Source: Ascidiimonas meishanensis (lineage in GTDB: Bacteria; Bacteroidota; Bacteroidia; Flavobacteriales; Flavobacteriaceae). Taken from it: a stretch of 64,000 nt of DNA. Below the pieces are notes generated by a model, which was given only the letters and a program-made list of their open reading frames with translations, ran no database searches and was not told the origin of the DNA. The stretch covers positions 1 through 64,000 of the forward strand of contig NZ_JBBEXD010000009.1 in assembly GCF_037782385.1 (NCBI RefSeq). The letters run 5' to 3'. Below, in pieces: positions 15,500 to 24,526 of this stretch. A program made the position numbers and the translations under genes. Every line of letters starts with the position of its first letter. The first letter of the stretch is position 1.

Positions 15500-17190
15500 C
15501 CACCTTAAGCAGCAATGCTATCGAAATACTTAAGGATAGGTATCTACTTAGAGATCTTAAGGGAACTATTATTGAAACACCTGAAGCACTTTTTCAGAGG
15601 GTAGCTAAACATATTGCTTCTGCCGAAGATAAGGATGAAAAATACTGGCTAAGCTGCTATTATGACCTTATGAAGAATCTTAAGTTCTTACCCAACTCTC
15701 CCACATTAATGAATGCAGGCTTACCGAAAGGACAGTTAAGTGCCTGTTTTGTTTTGCCGATAGAAGATAGTCTTGAAAGTATTTTTACAACGCTTAAGAA
15801 TGCTGCCTTAATTCATCAAAGTGGTGGCGGAACTGGTTATAATTTTTCAAAATTAAGACCGGAAGGAGATTTAGTGACCGGTGCTGGAGGAACCTCTTCT
15901 GGTCCCGTAGCCTTTATGAAAATTTTTGATGCTGCTACAGAGTATGTCAAACAAGGAGGCAAGAGAAGAGGTGCAAATATGGGTATTTTAAATATTAATC
16001 ATCCAGATATTGAAGCCTTCATTATTGCCAAAACATCTGGTTTAACCCTATCTAATTTTAATATTTCTGTTGGAATTAGTGATCATTTCATGAATGCGGT
16101 TTCAAAAAATAAGTTATGGCCACTTATCAACCCCCATAATGGAAAAGTACAAAAGCAAATACCTGCCATTTCACTTTGGGAAATGATCATAAAGGAAGCG
16201 TGGAAAACTGGAGATCCAGGACTTATTTTTCTTGATGCCATAAATAAAAACAACCCTACTCCATATTTAGGAGCTATTTCCAGTACCAACCCCTGTGGAG
16301 AAGTACCCCTTTTAGATTACGAAAGTTGTAATTTAGGTTCTCTAAATCTGGTGAAAGTTTTGGAATATAAGAAAGGGAAAGCAACTATTAACTGGAGTCA
16401 ATTAGAAGATATGGTAAAGATTGCAATTCGTTTTTTAGATAACGTAATTATTAAGAATCATTATTTGCTTCCTGAAATTGATGAAAAAACAAAAATGAAC
16501 CGAAAAATTGGTCTTGGTGTGATGGGCTGGGCTGAGATGTTAATGTTACTAGAAATACCTTATGCCTCGGAAGAAGCCGTTTTGTTAGCGGGGAAGCTTA
16601 TGAAATTTATCAAGGAAAAAAGTTATGCTGCTTCAGAGAATCTAGCAAAGGAAAGAGGAGGATTTTATAGAAATAAAAATAGAAGAAATGCAACTTGTAA
16701 TAGCATCGCCCCTACAGGAACAATTTCTGTAATTGCTAACACTTCATATTCTATAGAGCCCCTTTATGCATTGGCATATAACCGTGTGGGAATTTTAGGA
16801 GGAAAAAAGCAACAGGTATTTAATCATATTTTTGTTAATAAAATGAAGAGCCTCAATCTTTGGAATGAGTCTTTAAAAAACGAAATCTTAGCTTCAGGAA
16901 GTATTCAGGATAACAGAAAGGTTCCAAAAAATGTTAAGAGATATTTTCAGACTAGTTTGGAAATACCTTGGGAGTATCACTTACAACATCAACTTGCCTT
17001 TCAAAATTATACAGACAATGCCGTATCTAAAACAATCAACCTTCCTCAAAACAGCTCTCAAAAAGATATTGCTAGTATTTATCTTACTGCATGGAAATCT
17101 GGCTTAAAAGGGATTACTGTATACAGAGACAAAAGCAAAGTGTCACAAGTATTGCAAAAGTGTAACTTAAATGGGAGCGTTTCCTGTTAA
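15496..17190 (+). CDS. nrdJ: Adenosylcobalamin-dependent ribonucleotide reductase (class II)
   Basis: 564 residues from the ATG at 15496, which overlaps the DUF302 stop. Motifs include LPNSPTLMNAG, LSACFVLPIEDS, GGGTGYNFSKLRP, the active-site NPCGEVPLLDYESCNLGSLNL and the phosphate-binding APTGTISVIA. The first 70 residues hold no ATP-cone, and the end (KCNLNGSVSC) keeps a Cys pair for thioredoxin-type re-reduction. Class II enzymes make dNTP precursors with B12 and need no oxygen, which suits low-oxygen growth. No cobalamin riboswitch is seen upstream. The gene sits downstream of an oxygen-type box and two terminator hairpins. Confidence 0.93.
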   Translation: MTTLSSNAIEILKDRYLLRDLKGTIIETPEALFQRVAKHIASAEDKDEKYWLSCYYDLMKNLKFLPNSPTLMNAGLPKGQLSACFVLPIEDSLESIFTTLKNAALIHQSGGGTGYNFSKLRPEGDLVTGAGGTSSGPVAFMKIFDAATEYVKQGGKRRGANMGILNINHPDIEAFIIAKTSGLTLSNFNISVGISDHFMNAVSKNKLWPLINPHNGKVQKQIPAISLWEMIIKEAWKTGDPGLIFLDAINKNNPTPYLGAISSTNPCGEVPLLDYESCNLGSLNLVKVLEYKKGKATINWSQLEDMVKIAIRFLDNVIIKNHYLLPEIDEKTKMNRKIGLGVMGWAEMLMLLEIPYASEEAVLLAGKLMKFIKEKSYAASENLAKERGGFYRNKNRRNATCNSIAPTGTISVIANTSYSIEPLYALAYNRVGILGGKKQQVFNHIFVNKMKSLNLWNESLKNEILASGSIQDNRKVPKNVKRYFQTSLEIPWEYHLQHQLAFQNYTDNAVSKTINLPQNSSQKDIASIYLTAWKSGLKGITVYRDKSKVSQVLQKCNLNGSVSC

Positions 17191-17241
17191 ATTCACAGTT
17201 TCTAGTAATTAATTGTAGCTTTGAAGCGCACAAGATTGTAT

Positions 17242-17691
17242 CTAGAACATGATATTATGATAAACCATATCCTTTAGATCTTTCGGTAACTCTGTACGAA
17301 TATCTTCTAATTCTCCCAAAGAGATATATTTTCTAAGAACAATAAAAGTAGTATCTATATAGCGACTTGCCTTCTCGTCTGATCCAAAGTCATGTACAGA
17401 GGTAACACCATTATATTTTCTAACCAGATCTATAAAATCAACCCGAGTTTTAATTTTGTCACGGTGCGCTTTTGGTGACCAACCATTTACATATACTGCC
17501 TTTAAGAACATGGGAAATTGCGCAATAAGTTGAAGTGATTCCTCTACGGAGATTAAATCTCTCAAGGCATGTAAAATAGAAGATAAAATTCTTCCACCCA
17601 TATCGGTTTCGTTACCAAGATTAAGTTCTTTGGTATATTCTTTTAAGAAGGTATTGCCTTCACGTGCATATTTGTTAAAATTTAGTGCCAT
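17242..17691 (-). CDS. DUF2267 family protein
   Basis: 149 residues, soluble and mostly helical. The pattern FLKEYTKELNLGNETDMGGRILSSILHALRDLISVEESLQLIAQFPMFLKAVYVNGW matches DUF2267, a helical domain of unknown biochemistry often encoded near stress and USP genes. It follows the WG-repeat gene by two bases and is probably co-transcribed with it from the bidirectional box region at 18371. No terminator hairpin separates it from the convergent nrdJ. Confidence 0.8.
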   Translation of the reverse strand: MALNFNKYAREGNTFLKEYTKELNLGNETDMGGRILSSILHALRDLISVEESLQLIAQFPMFLKAVYVNGWSPKAHRDKIKTRVDFIDLVRKYNGVTSVHDFGSDEKASRYIDTTFIVLRKYISLGELEDIRTELPKDLKDMVYHNIMF

Positions 17692-17693
17692 GA

Positions 17694-18314
17694 TTATTGA
17701 TTTTGATTAATGGATATTAACTGCCATTTTCCTTTTTCTGTTTTAATTGCTACCTGCAAAGGACTTACAAAATAACTATGGGAATAAGGTTTTTTATATG
17801 TTTTCTTGCTCATAATAATGTGAGGAACATCTCCAAGATCTTTTATCACTTTACCTTTACGATCTATAACTGCCTCATAGAAAGTATAGGCAATAATATC
17901 TTTATCAAGGTATTCATTTCTACCTCTATTCTTTTTTTCTGGGATGATGGCCAACGCATATTCATTGTGAAAATTGGTAACGTTTAAAAAAGTAGGAGGA
18001 ATAACAATTTCTTCCAATTTATTAATAAAGCCATAGTAGGGAATCCCTTCTTTATATTGTGTTATAATGCATAATCCGTTTTTGAAAATGGGTTTTTTTG
18101 CATCGTCTCTGCCATTATATTCCTCAGAATTAATATCATTTCTGTAATTAATCATTATTTCATTATGTATATCTACAAATCCCCATTTGTCTGCTTTCTT
18201 AATTGCAATGAGGCTGTCTGAAAATTCCCCAATGGTTTCCAATGAAGAATGTTCTTGGGCGATAATGCTTGATGGTAATAAAAACAGTAAGCAAACTAAA
18301 ATTATATTTTTCAT
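17694..18314 (-). CDS. Secreted WG-repeat-like protein
   Basis: 206 residues with a Sec signal peptide ending near AQ (residues 1-20). Two WG-type repeats are recognisable: IAIKKADKWGFVDIHNEIMI and a second around YYGFINKLEEIVIPP, with a possible third near EAVIDRKGKVI. WG repeats are beta-rich extracytoplasmic modules of unclear function. It is the first gene of a two-gene unit divergent from hemN. The shared TGACATATGTCA box is spaced for it too (TACCTTTT at 18347-18340). Confidence 0.75.
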   Translation of the reverse strand: MKNIILVCLLFLLPSSIIAQEHSSLETIGEFSDSLIAIKKADKWGFVDIHNEIMINYRNDINSEEYNGRDDAKKPIFKNGLCIITQYKEGIPYYGFINKLEEIVIPPTFLNVTNFHNEYALAIIPEKKNRGRNEYLDKDIIAYTFYEAVIDRKGKVIKDLGDVPHIIMSKKTYKKPYSHSYFVSPLQVAIKTEKGKWQLISINQNQ

Positions 18315-18339
18315 GATTTCAAGGCTTTTTTAAGGAATA

Positions 18340-18413
18340 AAAAGGTATTAAAATCAGATAGATATGTAAATGACATATGTCATGTTTTAACTAGACTACC
18401 CAGATTATATTTG
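18340..18413. promoter_or_regulatory. Bidirectional FNR/FixK-type box between the WG gene and hemN
   Basis: TGACATATGTCA at 18371-18382 is a perfect palindrome (14 bases with flanking A and T). Toward hemN, TATATTTG at 18406-18413 is a perfect -7 element. Toward the WG gene, TACCTTTT at 18347-18340 is one mismatch away. Both begin exactly 29.5 bases from the box centre, so one dimer could serve both promoters. Confidence 0.7.
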
Positions 18414-18432
18414 GGTCAATAAATTATAATCT

Positions 18433-19800
18433 ATGACTTCAAAAGATTTGCTTGAAAAGTATAATGTACCTGGTCCAAGATACACAAGTTATCCAACGGT
18501 GCCTTATTGGGATATTAATACATTTTCATTACAACAATGGCAAAGATCACTTCAAAAAAGTTTTGTTCAATCTAATAAAGAGGAGGGAATAAGCCTTTAC
18601 ATTCACTTACCTTTTTGTGAACAAATGTGTACTTTTTGTGGATGTAATAAACGTATTACCAAAAGGCATGAAGTTGAAATTCCATATATAAAAGCGGTAC
18701 TCAAAGAATGGCATTTGTATAGAGATTTATTTGGGAGCAAGCCTAAAATAAAAGAATTACATCTTGGAGGTGGAACGCCCACTTTTTTTAGTCCTAAAAA
18801 TCTTGATTATTTACTGAAAGGTATTTTACGACATGCTGATCTTGCCGAAAATTATGAATTTAGTTTTGAAGGTCATCCTAATAACACAACTCCAGCGCAT
18901 TTAGAGGTATTGAGTTGGCTAGGTTTTACCAGAGTTAGTTATGGAGTTCAAGATTATAATCGCACCGTGCAGAAAGCAATTCATAGAATCCAACCATTTG
19001 AAAATGTGGCGCGTGTTACCTTACAGGCAAGGGCATTGGGTTTTAACTCAGTAGGACATGATCTTATTTTTGGACTTCCCTTTCAAACGCTTGAAGACGT
19101 TAAGAATACGATACAACAAACATTAAAATTAATGCCTGAACGGATTGCTTTTTATAGTTATGCCCATGTACCTTGGATAAAAGGGAATGGGCAAAGAGGT
19201 TTTGATGAAACTCATTTACCTGATGCCGCAGAAAAACGCGAGATGTATCAATTAGGCAAAAGTTTACTTAAGGAAAAAGGATATGTAGAAATAGGAATGG
19301 ATCATTTTGCATTGCCTTCAGATTCGTTATACAAATCTGTAGAAAAAAAAGAATTACATCGTAATTTTATGGGATATACAGCTTCTAAAACACAATTAAT
19401 GGTAGGTTTAGGCGTTTCTGCAATAAGTGACAGTTGGTATGGTTTTGCACAAAATGTGAAAGGTGTAGGAGAGTATCAGGCATTACTACAAAGTAATATT
19501 ATTCCAGTATTTAGAGGGCATATCCTTAACGATGAAGACCTAAAGATTAGAACCCATATTTTAAACTTGATGTGTAATTTTGAAACTAATTGGGAACAAA
19601 AAAGCCTATTTTTTGATGAATTACCCTTGGTTTTAGAACGACTGGCTGAAATGGAGAAAGATGGTTTACTCAAAGTTTTTGAAAATCGTATAGAGGTAAC
19701 CGCCAAAGGAATTCCATTTATTAGAAATGTATGTATGGCTTTTGATGTCTTATTGCGACGAAAAAATCCCAAGTCTCAATTATTTTCTATGACGGTGTAG
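18433..19800 (+). CDS. hemN: Oxygen-independent coproporphyrinogen III oxidase
   Basis: 455 residues. A radical-SAM CX3CX2C cluster is visible as PFCEQMCTFCGC (about residue 60), followed by LHLGGGTPTFF and the HemN sequence YGVQDYN. Length is normal for HemN (450-460) and the RYTSYPTVPYW start is characteristic. It catalyses the oxygen-free decarboxylation of coproporphyrinogen III in haem synthesis, needed to supply haem to cbb3 oxidase under low oxygen. It has the best-scoring regulon promoter of the window and is followed 44 bases later by a usp gene, probably in one transcript. Confidence 0.95.
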   Translation: MTSKDLLEKYNVPGPRYTSYPTVPYWDINTFSLQQWQRSLQKSFVQSNKEEGISLYIHLPFCEQMCTFCGCNKRITKRHEVEIPYIKAVLKEWHLYRDLFGSKPKIKELHLGGGTPTFFSPKNLDYLLKGILRHADLAENYEFSFEGHPNNTTPAHLEVLSWLGFTRVSYGVQDYNRTVQKAIHRIQPFENVARVTLQARALGFNSVGHDLIFGLPFQTLEDVKNTIQQTLKLMPERIAFYSYAHVPWIKGNGQRGFDETHLPDAAEKREMYQLGKSLLKEKGYVEIGMDHFALPSDSLYKSVEKKELHRNFMGYTASKTQLMVGLGVSAISDSWYGFAQNVKGVGEYQALLQSNIIPVFRGHILNDEDLKIRTHILNLMCNFETNWEQKSLFFDELPLVLERLAEMEKDGLLKVFENRIEVTAKGIPFIRNVCMAFDVLLRRKNPKSQLFSMTV

Positions 19801-19844
19801 CTAATTAATTAACCCTATATTTTACCTAATGTAAATCAATTATT

Positions 19845-20684
19845 ATGAAAAAAATTCTAGTTCCCGTAGACTTCTCAGAACATTCTGAATATGCTTTGGA
19901 AGTAGCTGCTACCATCGCAAAAAAATACAACGCAGAAATTACAGTACTTCATATGCTTGGATTATCTGAAGCTGTGCTTTCCCGAGAAGAGGCGTCTGGT
20001 TTGTCTGAAGCAGTATATTATATGAAGTTGGCAAAGCAGCGATTTGATTCTTTTTTAGATAAAGCGTATTTAAAAGGAATAAAGATTAAAGAATTGGTTC
20101 AAAATTATAAAGTTTTTAGCGAGATCAATGAGGCTGCCATGGAGCAGGAAATAGATCTTATTGTAATGGGATCTCACGGAACTGGTGGAGGGATTAATGA
20201 AATATTTATTGGATCTAATGCCGAAAAAGTGGTTAGAACTTCAAAGATTCCTGTTTTAGTAATTAAACAACATATTTCTAATCTAAAATTGGATAATGTT
20301 GTATTTGCTTGTGATTTTAAACCAGATAGTATTAAACCTTATGTAAATGCCTCTACATTATTCAAAAAGTTTGGATCTAAATTACATCTTTTATATATAA
20401 ACCTTCCTAATGAAAGTTTTAAAAGTACCAATGAAATTGAACATCGTATTACTGAATTTTTAACTAGAGCAGATGGTAACACAAATGCATTGAAAGATGT
20501 GGTCATTAGAAATGATTATACCGCAGAAAGTGGTATTTTCAAATACGGAGAAAAAATAGGTGCAGATCTAATTGCGATACCAACGCACGGAAGAAGAGGT
20601 TTGGCACATTTCTTTTATGGAAGTCTTGGAGAAGATCTCGTAAATCATGCTTCCATACCTGTTATGACTTTCAGAACTTCCTAA
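19845..20684 (+). CDS. Tandem-domain universal stress protein (hemN-linked)
   Basis: 279 residues with two UspA domains. The first starts LVPVDFSEHSEYALEVA and has the nucleotide motif MGSHGTGGGINEIFIGSNAE. Unlike the other tandem USPs here, the second domain keeps a glycine motif, THGRRGLAHFFYGS, so both halves may bind nucleotide. It belongs to a different USP subgroup from the copies at 5.6 and 33.7-37.2 kb. Co-transcription with hemN is likely, as no promoter is visible between them. Confidence 0.9.
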   Translation: MKKILVPVDFSEHSEYALEVAATIAKKYNAEITVLHMLGLSEAVLSREEASGLSEAVYYMKLAKQRFDSFLDKAYLKGIKIKELVQNYKVFSEINEAAMEQEIDLIVMGSHGTGGGINEIFIGSNAEKVVRTSKIPVLVIKQHISNLKLDNVVFACDFKPDSIKPYVNASTLFKKFGSKLHLLYINLPNESFKSTNEIEHRITEFLTRADGNTNALKDVVIRNDYTAESGIFKYGEKIGADLIAIPTHGRRGLAHFFYGSLGEDLVNHASIPVMTFRTS

Positions 20685-20710
20685 TCAAAATAAGTATTAG
20701 ACTAAAAACT

Positions 20711-20741
20711 AAAAAAAGAGATCGTAGAGATCTCTTTTTTT
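20711..20741. terminator. Bidirectional intrinsic terminator
   Basis: A 13-bp stem (AAAAAAAGAGATC with GATCTCTTTTTTT) with loop GTAGA lies between the convergent usp and Cys-rich lipoprotein genes. The A and T tracts allow termination in both directions. Confidence 0.85.
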
Positions 20742-20763
20742 AGTTCCTTAGTAAGGGTTTTTA

Positions 20764-21618
20764 TCAACTAACAGTCATTGTACAATTTGTACAAGCACCA
20801 CCCTCGCAGTATTTCACACCCCAAGAAGAATCTGGAGAACAACCACTTTGACCACTGTCGCAATTGCAGGAATGACCCCCGCCATCATAATCAAGCACTA
20901 AAAATTTATTAGATTTAAATATTTCAGGTTTTAACAGGCTAGTGTTTACCGAATAAATAAACTTGTAGCCATACATTTTCATTTTAACCAACATAATATC
21001 ATTTATATCAGATCTTTGTACATTCTTACGATCTACATACTCTAGTGCTTCCAAGGACTTATTTCCATATAAAGTTGTAGCGTAAGACTTGAATTCATTT
21101 CTCAGACTTAGAATCAAGTTTTTAGGCATGTATGGTAAACTTTCAAATTCGTCTTCTGTTGCAGGTGCTAAGACATCTTCCTCGTTAATTATGAATATAT
21201 TTTCAATGTCAATTTCTTTGCCATTCCTATCAGAGAAGCTACCTGTGCAATTTCCTGTACAACTTCCATGACTACATCCATAATTACCTTTTACATAGAA
21301 AACATTACAACCATTTGAACCAGAACAGGTACATGTATAAGATCCGCCACCAGAAGTTAATTCTAACAAACGTCCTGAAGTATTTGCAATGTAATAACCT
21401 TTGGGTAAATTTATTTTTATGGTTGAGTTGTTTATTTTTTCTATTTGAGAGCCATCAGGTAAAATAATGCCACTTACACTGGCATTTTTGGTAATGGTTG
21501 GAAAATTATCTAATTCTAATTCTGATTCTGTATTCTGAATATTATCTTTACTATTATCTTGATTCGTACAGGCAAATAATATGAATAGCATAATGGTAGT
21601 AAAACTAATTTTTTTCAT
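20764..21618 (-). CDS. Lipoprotein with two Cys-rich modules, unrecognised
   Basis: 284 residues. A lipoprotein signal ends at FILFAC (Cys17), followed by an acidic, Asn-rich stretch. Two related Cys-rich modules stand out. One, near residues 90-130, contains GGGSYTCTCSGSNGC and CSHGSCTGNCTGS. The other, at the very C-terminus, contains GGGHSCNCDSGQSGC and CEGGACTNCTMTVS. The order CxC, GC, C, C, C is the same in both. The modules may bind metal or form disulfides. The middle is a polar region without recognised domain. It is transcribed alone and convergent to usp. Confidence 0.7.
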   Translation of the reverse strand: MKKISFTTIMLFILFACTNQDNSKDNIQNTESELELDNFPTITKNASVSGIILPDGSQIEKINNSTIKINLPKGYYIANTSGRLLELTSGGGSYTCTCSGSNGCNVFYVKGNYGCSHGSCTGNCTGSFSDRNGKEIDIENIFIINEEDVLAPATEDEFESLPYMPKNLILSLRNEFKSYATTLYGNKSLEALEYVDRKNVQRSDINDIMLVKMKMYGYKFIYSVNTSLLKPEIFKSNKFLVLDYDGGGHSCNCDSGQSGCSPDSSWGVKYCEGGACTNCTMTVS

Positions 21619-22152
21619 TTTTTGCTGTTTTAAGTTGTTTTTAATAACAGGATATTTTTAATATATACTGGAAGGCTACAACTAAACCACTTATTTCTTC
21701 TAAGAAAATTATTCCTTTTTAACCATTTCTATTTAAAAAGTAACAAAATTTTTTAAGCCATGAAATAAGCAGTAAAAAACTATGAATTAACTAATAAACT
21801 TATCATAAATGTTATATTTTCTTTCAAATCTATATAAATATCTTATTAAACCCAAAATAATTTAAACAGTAGTTATTTAATCAGCTGAATGTTTATAAAC
21901 TTTAATAAACTTCATGAAATTACGCTATGGTTTTCCTTAGTAGCCGTAAAATATATGGTCTACTTGATATATAAGTGCCTTGTTCTTAAAGATGTTGTAG
22001 CCTTCTCTAAAATAGGACAACTTAAAATTAGAATTTTCTAAATTTAGATTTTAACTATGAAATGAATAAAAGTCACTTGTTTTGTGGTTTTTGATTAAAT
22101 CCAAAACTATATAGAACTAAAAATTAGGTTAAAAAACCGATAGTATATTTCT
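21619..22152. other. 534-base AT-rich intergenic region
   Basis: It lies between the lipoprotein gene start and the end of deoD. I find no gene, hairpin terminator or regulon box. Promoter elements for the lipoprotein gene should lie at its left end but none is clear. Confidence 0.4.
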
Positions 22153-22851
22153 TTAGACGATATTAAGTGCAATCTCAATCATTTCTTTAAAAGTGGTTTC
22201 TCTTTCTTTACTTGTAGTTTTTTCACCAGTAACCAAAGAGTCTGAAATGGTTAATATGGAGAGCGCTTGAGCCTTATATTTGGCGGCTACTGTGTACAGA
22301 CCTGCTGTTTCCATTTCTACACATAGTATGCCGTAAGCTGCCCATAACTTGTAGTCTTCAAGATTGTCTGGATAAAATTCATCTGCCGTAAGTATATTTC
22401 CCGCTTTAATAGGAATATGATTTTCCTTTGCAAAATTAGCCGCTTTCATAAGCAACCCAAAATCTGCGGCAGGGGCAAAATTTGCTTGATTAAACCGTAA
22501 GTTATTAAAATTAGAAGTAGTAGATGCTGCTATTGCAATTACAATGTCACGCAACTTTACATCTAGCTGATAAGAACCAGCCGAGCCCACTCGAATAATA
22601 TTTTTAACATTGTAATCTTGGAAAAGTTCGTGGTAGTAGATCATAGCAGAAGCAACTCCCATACCACTTCCCTGGACTGAAATGCGTTTACCTTTATACA
22701 TTCCGGTAAATCCTAACATGCCTCTTACTTTATTGTAGCAGTTAACATTGGTTAAGTAAGACTCTGCAATCCATTTGGCGCGCAAAGGGTCACCCGGCAT
22801 TAAAACGGTTTCTGCAATTTCTCCCTTTTTCGCTTCTATGTGTAAACTCAT
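22153..22851 (-). CDS. deoD: Purine-nucleoside phosphorylase
   Basis: 232 residues, normal for hexameric bacterial PNP. Motifs: MPGDPLRAKWIAE at the phosphate-binding N-terminus, RVGSAGSYQ and CVEMETAGLYTVA for ribose binding, ending near the catalytic Asp region in TISDSLVTGE. It cleaves purine (deoxy)nucleosides with phosphate in salvage, in the cytosol. It is the last gene of the long minus-strand run downstream of the cbb3 locus, 65 bases after the CoA-transferase gene. Salvage of purines complements low dNTP supply under hypoxia, but that link is inferred. Confidence 0.93.
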   Translation of the reverse strand: MSLHIEAKKGEIAETVLMPGDPLRAKWIAESYLTNVNCYNKVRGMLGFTGMYKGKRISVQGSGMGVASAMIYYHELFQDYNVKNIIRVGSAGSYQLDVKLRDIVIAIAASTTSNFNNLRFNQANFAPAADFGLLMKAANFAKENHIPIKAGNILTADEFYPDNLEDYKLWAAYGILCVEMETAGLYTVAAKYKAQALSILTISDSLVTGEKTTSKERETTFKEMIEIALNIV

Positions 22852-22916
22852 GGCGATTAGATCTTATAAAAGCCATTAAAAATGGCAATAAGTATAGCGT
22901 ATGGTTTTAAAACAAA

Positions 22917-24203
22917 TTAAATAATCCGGTTAAAACGTTCAAAAGCTTTTTTATGTAACCTTTCTCTATGATCTGGATGTGCTATAGAAATTAATGCGCG
23001 GGCACGTTGCTCCAATCCTTTTCCAAATAAATCTACCACCCCATATTCTGTTGCCACATAATGTACATGGGCTCTGGTAGTAGTCACTCCAGCACCTTCT
23101 TTTAAAAAAGGAGTGATTTTAGACAATCCCTTGCTGGTTGTAGATGGAAGTGCAATGATGGCTTTGCCGCCTTCAGATAAAGACGCCCCTCTTATAAAGT
23201 CCATCTGTCCACCCACCCCAGAATATTGATAATTTCCAATGGTATCTGCACAAATCTGGCCGGTAAGATCAATTTCAATGGCGCTATTAATAGCAGTTAC
23301 TTTAGGATTTTGTCTTATAATAGCCGTATCATTTGTATACGCAGCTTCCTTAAAATGTACAATAGGATTGTCATCTATAAAATCATATAATTGCTGTGTG
23401 CCAGCAGCAAAACAAGTTACAATTTTTCCTGTTTTAATTTGCTTTTCTTCTCCGGTAATTACACCACTATGTACCAAAGGCAATAAGCCATCCGCAAACA
23501 TTTCGGTGTGTACGCCCAGGCGTTTGTGATTGGTTAAATTTGTTAGAATAGCATTAGGTATATTTCCAATTCCCATTTGTAGCGTAGCACCGTCTTCAAT
23601 AAGTTCAGCTACATTGGCTCCTATTTTCTTTTCTAACTCACTTAGGCTATTCATTGGTGCGGTGTGAATTGGGATATCTACTTCTACCGCCTTGTCTATT
23701 TGACCTATATGGATAATGCCATCACCATGAGTACGGGGAACCTGAGGATTAATTAGTGCAATTACTTTTTTTGCTGTTTGTACGGCAGGTAATGTAATGT
23801 CTACTGAAACACCTAACGAGCAATACCCGTGTTTATCTGGTGGTGATACTTGTACAAATGCTACATCAATTGGAAGAATATTTCTTCGGAACAGTAAATG
23901 AATTTCACTTAAAAAAATGGGAATATAATCCCCGCCATTTTCATTTACTGCCTTCCGAACATTGCTTCCCACAAAGCAGCTAATTAGTCTGAAAGATTCA
24001 CGATAAGGTTCCGTCATATAGCGCGCTGGTCCTACTGTATGAATTTGTACAATTTCAACCTCTTTTAACTCTTTATGACGGTCACATAAGGCATCAATTA
24101 ATAGGTTAGGTGTCATGGCTGCCCCCTGAAAAAAAACTCGGTCTCCCGATTTAACAATAGAAACCGCTTTCTCAGCAGAGGTAATCTCCGGTTCTTTAAA
24201 CAT
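22917..24203 (-). CDS. Acetyl-CoA hydrolase/CoA-transferase family protein
   Basis: 428 residues. Two CoA-transferase domains are indicated by GDRVFFQGAAMTPNLL at the N-terminus, NAILTNLTNHKRLGVHTEMFADG in the middle, the catalytic-glutamate region AINSAIEIDLTGQI, and GVGGQMDFIRGA. Family members move CoA between acetate and other acids or hydrolyse acetyl-CoA. An acetate-releasing reaction would suit overflow or fermentation when oxygen is short. The start overlaps the thioredoxin gene by eight bases, tying it to the cbb3 transcript. Confidence 0.85.
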   Translation of the reverse strand: MFKEPEITSAEKAVSIVKSGDRVFFQGAAMTPNLLIDALCDRHKELKEVEIVQIHTVGPARYMTEPYRESFRLISCFVGSNVRKAVNENGGDYIPIFLSEIHLLFRRNILPIDVAFVQVSPPDKHGYCSLGVSVDITLPAVQTAKKVIALINPQVPRTHGDGIIHIGQIDKAVEVDIPIHTAPMNSLSELEKKIGANVAELIEDGATLQMGIGNIPNAILTNLTNHKRLGVHTEMFADGLLPLVHSGVITGEEKQIKTGKIVTCFAAGTQQLYDFIDDNPIVHFKEAAYTNDTAIIRQNPKVTAINSAIEIDLTGQICADTIGNYQYSGVGGQMDFIRGASLSEGGKAIIALPSTTSKGLSKITPFLKEGAGVTTTRAHVHYVATEYGVVDLFGKGLEQRARALISIAHPDHRERLHKKAFERFNRII

Positions 24204-24504
24204 GAGTAGTTTTTGAATTTATAATTTTAATGATTTCGTGTTTGGGTAAAACTCCAGATTGCCTCCATAGTTGCTCTTTATTTTGAAAAAGCATCATGGT
24301 AGGAACGCCTCTCACCTGAAATCGAGCTGCAAGCTTTTGGTTTTTGTCAATATCAATCTTAACCACTTTAATATGGTCACCTAATTCGTGTTTTACTTCT
24401 TTAAGTATGGGCGCCAATGTTTTACATGGACCACACCAGTCTGCATAGAAGTCTACAAGAACTGGTACTTCAGAATCTATAATTTTTTGAAAACTACTTT
24501 TCAT
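24196..24504 (-). CDS. Thioredoxin
   Basis: 102 residues with the active site DFYADWCGPCKTLAP and the cis-proline segment RGVPTMMLF. No signal peptide, so it is a cytosolic dithiol reductant. It sits between the TauE/SafE-like protein (22 bases) and the CoA-transferase gene (overlap), in the cbb3 oxidase run. Thioredoxin can reduce ribonucleotide reductase and metal-maturation proteins; which one matters here is not shown by the sequence. Confidence 0.92.
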   Translation of the reverse strand: MKSSFQKIIDSEVPVLVDFYADWCGPCKTLAPILKEVKHELGDHIKVVKIDIDKNQKLAARFQVRGVPTMMLFQNKEQLWRQSGVLPKHEIIKIINSKTTHV

Positions 24505-24526
24505 AGTATATCTATTTATTACTCAA

